DNA from: an uncultured Verrucomicrobiota bacterium
GTDB taxonomy: Bacteria > Verrucomicrobiota > Kiritimatiellia > CAIVKH01
Direction of reading: 5' to 3'
NCBI GenBank assembly: GCA_937873455.1
Contig: CALMYG010000004.1
Coordinates: 1 to 64,000 of the forward strand
DNA length: 64,000 bases
Shown: positions 42,961 through 51,777 of the stretch, piece by piece
How positions within the stretch are numbered: the first letter of the stretch is position 1
Layout: each line of letters begins with the position of its first letter
The notes under the pieces: model-generated
The model's input: the letters and a program-made list of their open reading frames with translations, nothing else
Database searches by the model: none
What the model was told of the DNA's origin: nothing
Translations under genes and position numbers: made by a program

Positions 42961-43142
42961 AACGATCTTCGCCAAATGATACTTTCTTAAATTGAACTAC
43001 GGAATGCGCAGAATAACGCGGAAGGGATCCGCAAATAAACTACGAAACATACGAATTACACAAAAATTCAAGCGCCTGCTTTCGTGTTTATTGTGTTTTC
43101 CGCAGTTCAAATTATTTCCGCGTTTTCAGCGTCTTCCGTAGT
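42961..43142. repeat. CCGTAGTT inverted pair
   Basis: AACTACGGAATGCGCAGAAT, then ACTACGAAACATACGAATTA, and the inverted TTTCCGCGTTTTCAGCGTCT with CCGTAGTTTA, reaching the stop of the next gene. No gene. Confidence 0.85.
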
Positions 43143-44072
43143 TTATTTCTTTTTCAGCAGCCGGTTCAGCCTATACGCGCCATCACGGAGCCCATCACCC
43201 CACAAGGCTGGACTCCACGGCTTAAGGGACAAGGCTTCACGATCAAACCAAAGCGCTTTGTCCGGATATCCTTGATGCCGCCAGTAGTCCGAATTGGTCC
43301 GGCAGGCACGAACAATGGCCTCCACCATTTCCGACTTGGGTACGATACCCTTCCACAACGCAACATCCCGTAGAAACGCCTGAAAGAGCGGGACCGGTTC
43401 CGGCTTGGCTTTCCAGTTGCCGGCGGTGATACCCGCCGCGGATTTCCGGTATTTTCCCAACACCTCGGGAAGAAAGCCAATAGAATACCGGGCGGCGGTG
43501 CGCAGGAAAAACTCGTGATCTTCGCCGAGGTATCCGTAGGGGTCGCGGTGGTTGAACGGCCCGATTGTATCGTAGTGGGTTCGGCGCATCATCACCGAAC
43601 TGATGGTGATCCAGCAGTGATCCAAAAGAGGCCGGAAATACGCGCCGGTAGGTGGAATCCGGCCCTCATGCCGGACCTCCAGTTCACGTGACGCGTCATC
43701 AATCACCCGGCAGGCGGTATGACACAACGGGATATCCGGATGCGCCTCGAGAAAGGCGACCTGCCGCTCGATTTTTTCCGGATACCACGCATCATCGGAA
43801 TCGAGCAGGGCCACGTAGGTTCCCGTCGAGGCCTGTATGGCCTGATTGCGGGTGATCGGACAAATCCCGGAATTGGTATCGCGGAGGATCAAGGTGATGC
43901 GATCTCCGTATTCCCGCAAAATCTCCACGGTGCGATCGGTGGAGGCGTCATCCACGACAACCACCTCGATATTCGGGTAGGTCTGCCTCAAAGCGCTGTC
44001 CAAACATTCCCGGACATACTTTTCCCGGTTATAGGTGCCGATGCAGATGGATACTTTTGGATTACTCACCAT
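43143..44072 (-). CDS. GT2-family glycosyltransferase
   Basis: A 309-residue GT-A enzyme: 'VSICIGTYNREKYVRECLDS', 'VVVVDDASTDRTVEILREYG', the DXD site 'VALLDSDDAWYPEKI' near residue 95, and the acceptor motif 'GEDHEFFLRTAARY' near 195. A C-terminal region of about 100 residues is helical. It stands alone between repeats. Donor unknown. Confidence 0.92.
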   Translation of the reverse strand: MVSNPKVSICIGTYNREKYVRECLDSALRQTYPNIEVVVVDDASTDRTVEILREYGDRITLILRDTNSGICPITRNQAIQASTGTYVALLDSDDAWYPEKIERQVAFLEAHPDIPLCHTACRVIDDASRELEVRHEGRIPPTGAYFRPLLDHCWITISSVMMRRTHYDTIGPFNHRDPYGYLGEDHEFFLRTAARYSIGFLPEVLGKYRKSAAGITAGNWKAKPEPVPLFQAFLRDVALWKGIVPKSEMVEAIVRACRTNSDYWRHQGYPDKALWFDREALSLKPWSPALWGDGLRDGAYRLNRLLKKK

Positions 44073-44301
44073 GATTTCGCCACGTTAAACATTCAGTTAT
44101 CCACACGTAATCGACTACACTTTGTCGCACACACTTAATTGTTTACACTTAATCGCATACACCTAGTCGTTTACTCGTACTCGTTATGATGCTGAAAAGG
44201 ACTAAGCGCGGACGATTCAGTGTATTCGAGTAAGTGTAAACGATTAAGTGTAAAAGACTAAGGGTATGCGTGATGCCAACGAGGCGGGATGATGCTCTGT
44301 T
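44073..44301. repeat. TACACTT/AATCG element with inverted arm
   Basis: ACACGTAATCGACTACACTT and further units to CGTACTCG (44098-44184), a core of about 30 bp, then GAGTAAGTGTAAACGATTAA units (44228-44270). One complete hairpin of the 14-bp (2 x 7) family. Confidence 0.9.
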
Positions 44302-45366
44302 TCATGAACGAACGGCGAGCGCTTGTTCAAACACATCGACAAACTCCCTCGCCCGGAGGTTCCAATCAAACGTCTCGGCCCAAGCGCGGACGGATGGACG
44401 GCGGGCTCGTAGAGCATCCCGTTCCCGGGCCAGCGCGAGCAGTTGATCAACCCAGGCATCCACATCCTGATCCGGGAGAATGAAATTGCATCCCGGATCC
44501 ACGTATTCGCGAATACCGCCAACCGGATTGGTCATCACCGGGGTACCGCAGGCCATGGCCTCGAGGATGGCATTGTTGGCGGTGCAGTCCAGCATGGGCA
44601 TGATGAGCAGGTCGGCCTTCTGATAGGCAGCCAACAAGCCTGCATCGGGAAGATGCCGGGGAAAATCAGCGTACGGAACATCCTGATAGTGCAGGGAACG
44701 CTGATCGGCACTGGTTAAAATGGTCATCTGCAGTACCCCGGGCGGCAAGGCGCGCAACACGGCGGCCATGAACGCATGATCGCGCTCGGTGCTGCCGACT
44801 AGCAGCCCGCGGAGCGGGCCTTCGCCGGATGCTGGACGTTCGGGATCCGGCCGGAAGTACGAGGTGTCAACTCCATGCCGGGTTACGAACAACGACTCGG
44901 CGGGAAAGCCTTGTTCCAAAAAATACGGCTTCTGCGAAGCGGACATCAGGGTGATCACGTCAAATGATCGAAAGCCCCGGTAGCCGCCCAATACCCGGGG
45001 CAAACGGCGGGAGCTGGCATGAAACGTCCCGGCCAGCAGGCGGGCTTTTTTTCTAAACCAGGCGGGATGTCGCGGATAGGCAAACTCACCAAAAAGAAAA
45101 TGGTCCACGTCCACCGGCGCGCGGCCCGCACGCGCCATGCGCCACTCATCCCATACGGGAAACAAATAACTCCATTCGCTGCCATACCAGGATTGGGAAA
45201 AACGTCGAACGACTTGACCCAGCCGCCAACTGACGTGCTGCGCCTGCTCCCACCGACTGGTGTAAAACACCGTCTCCGCCCCCATTGCCTCGGCGAGCGG
45301 ATACATGCCGGAACGCCGGGTATAGATATCCGGATGATGCACATAGGCGCGAATGGAGAGGGGCAT
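44302..45366 (-). CDS. GT4-family glycosyltransferase
   Basis: A 354-residue GT-B enzyme with 'GLLVGSTERDHAFMAAVLRA', 'LPDAGLLAAYQKADLLIMPM' and the donor motif 'NNAILEAMACGTPVMTNPVG'. The N-terminal half resembles fucosyl- or mannosyl-transferases of O-antigen clusters in layout only. Stands between a TACACTT element and a GAACTTTGTCTT element. Substrate unknown. Confidence 0.88.
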   Translation of the reverse strand: MPLSIRAYVHHPDIYTRRSGMYPLAEAMGAETVFYTSRWEQAQHVSWRLGQVVRRFSQSWYGSEWSYLFPVWDEWRMARAGRAPVDVDHFLFGEFAYPRHPAWFRKKARLLAGTFHASSRRLPRVLGGYRGFRSFDVITLMSASQKPYFLEQGFPAESLFVTRHGVDTSYFRPDPERPASGEGPLRGLLVGSTERDHAFMAAVLRALPPGVLQMTILTSADQRSLHYQDVPYADFPRHLPDAGLLAAYQKADLLIMPMLDCTANNAILEAMACGTPVMTNPVGGIREYVDPGCNFILPDQDVDAWVDQLLALARERDALRARRPSVRAWAETFDWNLRAREFVDVFEQALAVRS

Positions 45367-45508
45367 GGGTTGAAGGGGAACTTGGGTTTACTTTGTGTTG
45401 AACCTTGTCTGAGTATTAAACCTTGCCTTGAACTTCGTTTTAAACTTTGTCTAAAGAATGCCGAAAAGATTAAGTTCAACACGAAGTTCAAGACAAGGTT
45501 TATGGTAT
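45367..45508. repeat. GAACTTTGTCTT inverted pair
   Basis: CTTTGTGTTGAACCTTGTCT and ACTTCGTTTTAAACTTTGTC, a core, then AAGTTCAACACGAAGTTCAA and GACAAGGTTT. No gene. Confidence 0.88.
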
Positions 45509-46222
45509 TTACTGACCTTCGTTATTCATCATCCCCCTCCACCACCGCAGCCACCTCGGAAGTTGCTGCTTCACATAATAGTCCATGGCTTCTTCGTCCA
45601 CCAGGGTCAGGCAGTTGACCCGGGGCATGCCGGACAAGGCTGGAAAATCCGGCAGACGCGCTTCGCGGACCATCAGCATGGTATTTTGCCGGTAACACAT
45701 CATGACGGCTTCGTCGTGCCAGATGCGGGGGCGGAGTCCATCCAGCGCGACATAGCCATGAGCGGCAAACCTTTTTCTCCAGTAGCCCGGCCATCGGGCA
45801 TTGATGTGATCATTGCCGGGTTGACCGGGAACGGCGGCGGAGAACAAAATACAGTCGCTCAACGAGGTCAGCAGGGACACAAACGGCTCACTCGAGGCCG
45901 GGTTAAGATGTTCGGCGACTTCGAGGGAAATCGCCAGATCAAAACGGCGGTCCGCGGCCGGCGGGGCATTCAAATCCACCACCTGGAATTTTTCCCGGGG
46001 AAACACCAATTGGTTGGTATCGACATACGCGCCATCCATGCCCCGGACATCAGCTATCCCGGCATCAACAAAGGGTTTCAGCCAATGGCCATGCCCGCAG
46101 CCCACATCCACCACCGAGCGGGGAGCCAGCCATTCCAGCACCAGCGGCACAATCCGGGCCGAGGAATGACGGGTGCGTTCAAGGTAGTGGGCGTGTAGTT
46201 CGTTGCTGTATTTGATGGTCAT
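45509..46222 (-). CDS. SAM-dependent methyltransferase
   Basis: At 237 residues, with motif I 'SVVDVGCGHGHWLKPFVDAG', acidic motif 'VRGMDGAYVD', 'LAISLEVAEHLNPASSEPFV' and a later 'LFSAAVPGQPGNDHIN'. This fits the class of methyltransferases found in sugar clusters. The helical C-terminus 'LPRWLRWWRGMMNNEGQ' is rich in Trp and Arg. Substrate unknown. Confidence 0.85.
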   Translation of the reverse strand: MTIKYSNELHAHYLERTRHSSARIVPLVLEWLAPRSVVDVGCGHGHWLKPFVDAGIADVRGMDGAYVDTNQLVFPREKFQVVDLNAPPAADRRFDLAISLEVAEHLNPASSEPFVSLLTSLSDCILFSAAVPGQPGNDHINARWPGYWRKRFAAHGYVALDGLRPRIWHDEAVMMCYRQNTMLMVREARLPDFPALSGMPRVNCLTLVDEEAMDYYVKQQLPRWLRWWRGMMNNEGQ

Positions 46223-46361
46223 AGTAGCTCACCGATTTTTATCGAACACCTATAGTTAAAACTTTGTGTTGAACTTCGTCTTGAACATCGTCTTGCCTGC
46301 CCGCCCCTGGAGGGAGCTTCATCTTCAACCATTTCGGAAAAGGCAAAGTTTGAGACAAAGT
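46223..46361. repeat. GAACTTTGTCTT inverted pair with nested CCCGCCCCTGGAGGG module
   Basis: AACTTTGTGTTGAACTTCGT, CTTGCCTGCCCGCCCCTGGA, then AAAGTTTGAGACAAAGTTCA and ACACAAAGTT, which supplies the stop of the GT9 gene. Confidence 0.88.
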
Positions 46362-47744
46362 TCAACACAAAGTTCCAGACTTCATCACCCGGCGCGCCGC
46401 ATCGAGAACCGCCTCATACCGTACCGACGCGATGCAGCCCGGATGTTGCCGGCAGGAGGCGTTGACATGCCAGTACAGGCAACCGGCGCACGGCTCCGCG
46501 GCTTTGATGGCCGCATGTCTTCCGCCCAACGGCGCCCATTTTTCCGGAAAGGTCGGCCCCCACAAGGATACCGTCGGAACCTCAAGCGCGGCGGCCAGAT
46601 GCATCGGCGCACTGTCGTTTCCGATCACGCAGGCGCTTTGTTGAATTAATGCCGCGGAGCCGGCCAAGGTAAACAGACCGGCCAGATTATGCGCCGGTTG
46701 GACCATCTGGGCTCGAACCGTTTCACACAACCCATGTTCCCCGGGCGATCCGGCCAAACCTACCGTCACCGTATGATCTCGAACCAACGCATCCGCCAAT
46801 CGGGCAAATAACGCCGGCGGCCAGTTTTTACCCGGCCAGCCACTTCCCGGAAATATAAGGACCAGCCGGCTTCCTTCCACATGCCGGTCGAGCCATGCCT
46901 TCGCCTTCTCCCCGGCCGCGTTGTCCAATGGGTACGCCAACCGAACTGCAGGTCGCTCCAGACCCATCAACGGCAGGAAGTCCGCTACCGCGTCCATTTC
47001 ATAGTGCCGGCTGTCGAATGCTTTGGTGATGTACTCCCGGGGACGCGGCAGTTCAGCCAACGGCCACGGCTCACCGATATAAACCGGGGCTTGCAACCCC
47101 ACAACCAGCGGAAGCTCGCAAAAGTGCGGCGCACTGGGACTAAATACCACATCCAATCCCGGGCCACGGAGGTCTCGAATAAACGACTTTTCCTTCGCCA
47201 CCGACCGGACCCCGCAGCGATCACCGCGATGGTACTGCACCACATCCGGGCAGTAAGCATGGACCTTATCGAATAACCCGAATGATTCGGCCAGAGCCTT
47301 GCTCCATGGTCCGGTCACCAACTCCAGCGTCCAATCAGGGCGTTGGCGTTTAATCTCCCGCACCGTCGGCATCAGGTGCAGAATATCGCCCAGGTGGCCC
47401 ATGCGGAGGATGATTACGCGGGCTACTGATACATGCGATGTAGGACTTGAGACTTGAGACGTGAGACTTGAGACTTTCGCTTCGGCGAGTTCTTCTTGGG
47501 TCTCAGGTCTCAGGTCTCGCGTCTCAGGTCTATCCTCCCCCACCGCCCAATCCAGCAGAAAGGCATACCGGCGGATGCAGGTATAGGACTCGAGACGGGT
47601 TTGCCACCACCAGGCACGGCGGAGCGGTGTCAGCCCCTGCGTTCGACGCCAGCGATGGTAGCCGGTGTGATGAGCGGCCAATCCACATGGTCGATTCACC
47701 AGATAATCGAGGGCTTCGAGACCGTTGCGAATGTTTGAAATCAC
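46362..47744 (-). CDS. GT9-family (heptosyltransferase-like) glycosyltransferase with a repeat insert
   Basis: A 460-residue protein. The GT9 domain starts at about residue 107 ('VIILRMGHLGDILHLMPTVR') and includes 'VLIFPGSGWPGKNWPPALFA', 'AGLFTLAGSAALIQQSACVI' and 'GNDSAPMHLAAALEVPTVSL', the nucleotide-sugar site. A four-Cys tail ('CAGCLYWHVNASC', 'CIAS') is common in GT9. A 60-residue N-terminal extension is joined to the domain by an in-frame GTCTC pair (residues about 70-102). The last residues and the TGA stop come from a GAACTTTGTCTT repeat. It may add heptose or another core sugar. Confidence 0.85.
   Translation of the reverse strand: MISNIRNGLEALDYLVNRPCGLAAHHTGYHRWRRTQGLTPLRRAWWWQTRLESYTCIRRYAFLLDWAVGEDRPETRDLRPETQEELAEAKVSSLTSQVSSPTSHVSVARVIILRMGHLGDILHLMPTVREIKRQRPDWTLELVTGPWSKALAESFGLFDKVHAYCPDVVQYHRGDRCGVRSVAKEKSFIRDLRGPGLDVVFSPSAPHFCELPLVVGLQAPVYIGEPWPLAELPRPREYITKAFDSRHYEMDAVADFLPLMGLERPAVRLAYPLDNAAGEKAKAWLDRHVEGSRLVLIFPGSGWPGKNWPPALFARLADALVRDHTVTVGLAGSPGEHGLCETVRAQMVQPAHNLAGLFTLAGSAALIQQSACVIGNDSAPMHLAAALEVPTVSLWGPTFPEKWAPLGGRHAAIKAAEPCAGCLYWHVNASCRQHPGCIASVRYEAVLDAARRVMKSGTLC
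47438..47535. repeat. In-frame RGTCTCM inverted pair inside a CDS
   Basis: GAGACTTGAGACGTGAGACT then a 25-bp core, then GGTCTCAGGTCTCAGGTCTC. The coding strand reads CCT GAG ACG CGA GAC CTG, again CGA at the TGA phase. Confidence 0.92.
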
Positions 47745-47918
47745 AAAATTCCGGAGATTTTCGCCGCCTCGCAGAGGCGGCCTACACCAAAGGGCGCGTT
47801 AGCGACCTCCCCGCCCGACGATTTTCGCCACCTCGCAGAGGTGGCCTACACCTGTCCGTAAATGGTGTAGGCCGGGACTGCGTCCCGGCGTTGAAACGTA
47901 ATAAGACCATGGTTGTGA
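47745..47918. repeat. CGGGAC and CCTCGCAGAGG mini-hairpins
   Basis: CCGCCTCGCAGAGGCGGCCT (47762), CACCTCGCAGAGGTGGCC (47829) and GGCCGGGACTGCGTCCCGGC (47870), each linked by GCCTACAC. Related to 38718-38985. No gene. Confidence 0.85.
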
Positions 47919-49235
47919 TCATGTTAACGCCCATATGGCGGCCACACGATCAGGCCGGCCATCCGTATTCGGCCACGCTGTGGTCCACACCGGCTCACCC
48001 AGACTCCAGGGCGATAGTGACCAATTGACCGGACGGTAATCCCCCAAGGCGGTATCCCAGTTGTTGTTCAATTCCGGATGATGGCTGAGCATCACATACC
48101 GCACACCACGTTCTCGGATACCGGCAAAAACCTGCTTCACATCGGCATCCGGCAGGCGTTCCAGATAATCCAGGCATACCACGAGATCGACCCTGGGCCA
48201 TCGCATGACCATCGGATTAAAATGTTCCGCTCCGACTGGCGGTTGCCGGGTTAAACTCAACCGCCTTACCCGGGAAAATGTTCCCAACGGGATGATGGAC
48301 TCCCATGCCGGCCAGTACGGGAAAACCGCCACGGATGTACAGGTCGAATCAACCGGCCATGAGGACCAAGCGGGAGGCACTACGGAAACATCAACTAAAC
48401 CAGCGTTCTCGTGAACATGCCGCCGGATCCGATAATAACCCGGCATCCGCTTGATCGTTCTTTTCAGCCAAGACCTTTTTTCTCCCCTTCCTTCAACCTT
48501 TAACCTTAAACCTTTAACCGAATTCTCCGTCCTCCACGTGCCTTTATACTGCAGCTTGACCATCCGCCGGGTTTCCGCGCGATCCATAAGCTCGACTTCC
48601 GGATCGGTTTTTCCGGTTTTATCGTACACGGTGCTGACTGCGGCATTGGCGCAAATGTATAGGATGTCGTAATCCCTCCGGGGGGTTAGCCGGGAAGAAC
48701 GGTCCACGATCGTATCCAACACCGATTGGATAAAACGGCGACCAGGTTCGGCGGCGAAGACCTGATTACAAAGACGAACCGGCTCTTCCGGCTCACCGCC
48801 CCGGATCGGTTCAGCCGCCATGGATTGGCAGAACGCGGTGTCGTTGACATTTTCCGTAAACAAACGAACTTTTTTTCCCGGTCTGGGTAACAGTCGGTCC
48901 ATGGCGACGAGCGGATTCATGTCATACTGCCAATAGATGCCACCGAAGTGATGGATCAACCACCAGCGAAAAACGTCCACCATCATGGTTGGCCGGGCCA
49001 GCGATATCATCAAGCGCCAGAGCTCAGGGGCATTTTCCTGCACTACGTCCCGCGCCTGATCAAGCGTCCAGAGGCGCACATCAAAACCGGGGGCATACCG
49101 GACCATCCGCTCGAAGGGTTGATGATCAAACGCATGGCAATCCGCCAGTAGTTTCTGGTTCTTGTCCCATGGGAAATAAACCATGTGAATGATGCGGGGT
49201 ATCACAGAAAACAAACCGGGGACCGTGTGATTCAT
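47919..49235 (-). CDS. GT32-like glycosyltransferase with C-terminal extension
   Basis: A 438-residue protein. 'IPRIIHMVYFPWDKNQKLLA' and 'RYAPGFDVRLWTLDQARDVV' open the GT32/OCH1-like fold. 'PTMMVDVFRWWLIHHFGGIY' with 'WQYDMN' carries the D-x-D-type site, in the family's normal layout. After about residue 230 a short GGTTNAA-coded segment ('SVKGLRLKVEGRGEK', 48478-48522) leads into a second domain resembling a SAM-methyltransferase-like fold ('RVDLVVCLDYLERLPDADVK'), so it may be a two-domain enzyme. Substrate unknown. Confidence 0.75.
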   Translation of the reverse strand: MNHTVPGLFSVIPRIIHMVYFPWDKNQKLLADCHAFDHQPFERMVRYAPGFDVRLWTLDQARDVVQENAPELWRLMISLARPTMMVDVFRWWLIHHFGGIYWQYDMNPLVAMDRLLPRPGKKVRLFTENVNDTAFCQSMAAEPIRGGEPEEPVRLCNQVFAAEPGRRFIQSVLDTIVDRSSRLTPRRDYDILYICANAAVSTVYDKTGKTDPEVELMDRAETRRMVKLQYKGTWRTENSVKGLRLKVEGRGEKRSWLKRTIKRMPGYYRIRRHVHENAGLVDVSVVPPAWSSWPVDSTCTSVAVFPYWPAWESIIPLGTFSRVRRLSLTRQPPVGAEHFNPMVMRWPRVDLVVCLDYLERLPDADVKQVFAGIRERGVRYVMLSHHPELNNNWDTALGDYRPVNWSLSPWSLGEPVWTTAWPNTDGRPDRVAAIWALT

Positions 49236-49373
49236 GCAGCGAGAAAAAATAATACAAATAATTAACCACGGATTTCACGGATAACACAGATAGAAGAATC
49301 GAAAAACGAACGCACAGAAAAATTAACTCCTATCCGTGATATCCGTGCCATCCGTGGTTAAAATTCCGCACCG
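49236..49373. repeat. ATCCGTG inverted pair
   Basis: CCACGGATTTCACGGATAAC (49265) and TCCGTGATATCCGTGCCATC (49333), ending CCGTGGTT, around a core of about 45 bp. No gene. Confidence 0.9.
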
Positions 49374-50171
49374 TTATGCTCCCCGGTAATGCGAGGCGAT
49401 CCGGGCGAGGTTGGCGGCTTCCCGCGAAAAATCGGGGTTGCGCCATATCCGGGTGGCGCTTTTCGCCCATCGGGAGTTTTTCCGGGCAATGACGGTGAAT
49501 GCATCGCAATAGATGCGTGATTCCCGCCAACGCACCAACTCCTGGGCAACGCAATGCAAACCGGCCGCATCCGCGGCCTCGGCCACGCTCCGAGCGCTGG
49601 CCAGGGGGTCGCGCCAATAATAGGATTTTTCCAGCAAACCCAAACGGATAAAACCTCCGTATAGTTTGGGCACCCGACGGATTTTCTTAATCAGCTCATC
49701 ATAGGCCCCGACATTCGAATGATGGAGAATCGCCACGCCTTCGTCACTCAATACCCGGGGTAGCTGGTGCACGTACGCGCTCATGGTTTCGGGGTCCACA
49801 TGCACCAGGGAATCAAAACTGAAAACCAGATCGGCATAGCCGTCGGGAACCGCTTCCAGCGACTTCCCGTCATTAACGGCAAAAGTCATGTGAGCGTTAT
49901 CGCGAAACCGGGAGCGGCAGGTTTCGATGCATTGTTCCGATAAATCGATTCCAATGTACTCGCGGGTCAACTCCTTGAGAAACTGGGTGATACGCCCCTG
50001 GCCGCAGGCGATCTCCACCATACGTTGAACCGGGACAAACGGAAGAATACGCGGCAAAATGGATCCATACCAATGATTGGCCACCCCGCCCCACGGCTCC
50101 GACCACTCGTCGCCTTGATCCGCCCAGTGATATTTACCGTCCCATACGGCTTTATTTTCGTCCACCTGCAT
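49374..50171 (-). CDS. Class I SAM-dependent methyltransferase
   Basis: I start at the ATG at 50171, preceded by GAGGTG at good spacing; the Shine-Dalgarno overlaps the stop of the upstream dehydratase gene, so the two are coupled. The 265-residue product has 'RMVEIACGQGRITQFLKELT', 'YIGIDLSEQCIETCRSRF' and 'LVFSFDSLVHVDPETMSAYV'. It may methylate the deoxy sugar made by its partner; that is inference from coupling. Confidence 0.85.
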   Translation of the reverse strand: MQVDENKAVWDGKYHWADQGDEWSEPWGGVANHWYGSILPRILPFVPVQRMVEIACGQGRITQFLKELTREYIGIDLSEQCIETCRSRFRDNAHMTFAVNDGKSLEAVPDGYADLVFSFDSLVHVDPETMSAYVHQLPRVLSDEGVAILHHSNVGAYDELIKKIRRVPKLYGGFIRLGLLEKSYYWRDPLASARSVAEAADAAGLHCVAQELVRWRESRIYCDAFTVIARKNSRWAKSATRIWRNPDFSREAANLARIASHYRGA

Positions 50172-50179
50172 GATGCACC

Positions 50180-51364
50180 TCAATTTCCGGGATGGTACGG
50201 CTTGGCCACGGCATTAAAGACCCCGGCGATGTATTTAATTTTCTCTTCGTTCAGATTCGCGTGATTGGGCAGATAAATCCCGTTGTAATGGACCCGATCG
50301 GCTACCGGAAGGGGAAGTTCGCCGTATTTCCTGATCCAGAAGGGCTGTCGGCCCATGCTGCCGCAAATCAGCGGGCGGGACTCGATGCCGGCCGCCTTCA
50401 AGGCGCGGAATGTCTCCATGCGATTGTCCACAAACGTCCCGTAGGCAAAGCTGGACAACTCGTTAAATGCGCTGGTTTGCCGCCAAAACGACGGATCAAT
50501 ATGCCGGGCGTATAACTGATAGTTCTCGTAACGAACCCGCACGATTTCCGGCATTTTTTTGACTTGGGAAATCCCCAGAAAGGCATTCAGGTCGGCCGAG
50601 CGCAAATTGAATCCCGGGTAATAAAAGGTGTAGTAATTGCGAAACTCGTCCACATCATAGGCGCTCCGCCACCGGGTTTTGTAATCTTCCTCGATATCGC
50701 GACACCATCCGTGGGATCGTATGGAAAGAAAGAGGTTGTAGAGATCGCGATCATTGGTGCACACCATGCCGCCCTCAATGGTGGAAATATGATGACCGTA
50801 ATAAAATGAAAACGAACCGGCTAATCCGAGGTTGCCGGTCATCCGGCCGTCCGTGTACCGGCTGCCGAGCGCTTCGCAGGCATCCTCGAGCAACAGGACA
50901 TCGTATTCCTCGCAGATTTTGTATATTTCCTCCATTTTGTTGATGTGGCCGAGAACATGGACAAGGATCATGAGCGCTGGACGATGCTCGCGGCACAACC
51001 GGCGCAGATGCTCCACGTCCAGGCCGAGATCATCCGGATCGGCATCGCACAACAGGGGCTCAAAGCCGAACTGGATCGCCGGGGATAAGGTGGTGATCCA
51101 GGAAACCGCCGGAACCACGACCTTGTGATTGCGTAGCCGCCCGCTTTCCTGCAAGGCGTAGTACATGATCAAGTTTGCCGAGGAACCGCTGTTGACGAAA
51201 ACGGCGTATTGGCAACCGATATAGTCAGCGAATTGTTTTTCAAATTCGACGGTCAGCGGCCCCTTGGTAATCTGAGGCGCCGTCTTGATCCAGTCGCTCA
51301 GGGCATTTAACTCCGCCTGGTCGATGGTAGCTTCAGCAAGATTGATCTTGAATTCGCGGGTCAT
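50180..51364 (-). CDS. ColD-like PLP-dependent sugar 3-dehydratase (DegT/DnrJ/EryC1/StrS fold)
   Basis: The start at 51364 ('MTREFKINLAEATIDQAELN') follows a strong Shine-Dalgarno. The 394-residue protein has the family's cofactor region 'FVNSGSSANLIMYYALQE' and 'LLLEDACEALGSRY'. The Schiff-base Lys of the aminotransferases is replaced: the segment reads 'SFSFYYGHHISTIEGGM', with His-His. That is the mark of the deoxygenating members ColD and RfbH/E1. The CxC...C iron-sulphur cysteines of RfbH/E1 are not seen after it, so ColD (which removes the 3-hydroxyl of GDP-4-keto-6-deoxymannose) is the better model. A CDP- or GDP-linked 3,6-dideoxy sugar is therefore likely in the glycan. Confidence 0.85.
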   Translation of the reverse strand: MTREFKINLAEATIDQAELNALSDWIKTAPQITKGPLTVEFEKQFADYIGCQYAVFVNSGSSANLIMYYALQESGRLRNHKVVVPAVSWITTLSPAIQFGFEPLLCDADPDDLGLDVEHLRRLCREHRPALMILVHVLGHINKMEEIYKICEEYDVLLLEDACEALGSRYTDGRMTGNLGLAGSFSFYYGHHISTIEGGMVCTNDRDLYNLFLSIRSHGWCRDIEEDYKTRWRSAYDVDEFRNYYTFYYPGFNLRSADLNAFLGISQVKKMPEIVRVRYENYQLYARHIDPSFWRQTSAFNELSSFAYGTFVDNRMETFRALKAAGIESRPLICGSMGRQPFWIRKYGELPLPVADRVHYNGIYLPNHANLNEEKIKYIAGVFNAVAKPYHPGN

Positions 51365-51370
51365 GGTCGG

Positions 51371-51377
51371 TCTCCTT
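51371..51377 (-). promoter_or_regulatory. Ribosome binding site deciding the ColD-like start
   Basis: AAGGAGA on the minus strand, six bases before the ATG at 51364. It rules out the longer frame upstream, which runs into TACACTT repeats. Confidence 0.8.
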
Positions 51378-51413
51378 AATAAAATGGTATGATTTTTATG
51401 GGCATCAATGGCA

Positions 51414-51777
51414 GCGGGTCGGTTAAGGGTATGCGCGCAAGAGTAGCGGTTAAGAGTGTTATTCGAGTCTTCATCCTCACACTTAATCGTATACACTTAC
51501 CCGATACACTTACTCGATTACCTAGCTATTCCAACAACCAATAGAGACGGGTCGATTAAGGGTATGCGCTTAAGAGTGCGGTTAAGAGTGTTATTCGAGT
51601 CTTCATCCTCACACTTAATCGTATACACTTACCCGATACACTTACTCGATTACCTAGAGCTATTCCAACAACCTATAGAGGCGGGTCGATTAAGGGTATG
51701 CGCTTAAGGGTTGCGGTTAAGAGTCTTCATTCTCACACTTAATCGTATACACTTACCCGATACACCTACTCGATTAC
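51414..51777. repeat. Tandemly amplified TACACTT/AATCG element (about 2.7 copies of 133 bp)
   Basis: Unit starts at 51414, 51547 and 51681 (GCGGGTCGGTTAAGGGTATG and variants). Each unit contains one inverted arm (GATTAAGGGTATGCGCTTAA), a short core and the other arm (CACTTAATCGTATACACTTA). The last copy runs into the 3' end of the next gene. No gene lies in 51365-51765. Confidence 0.9.

Noticed and set aside
50180..51364. RfbH/E1 (CDP-6-deoxy-glucoseen synthase) assignment
   Set aside because: The CxC...C iron-sulphur motif expected after the His-containing segment was not found, so ColD-like is preferred.
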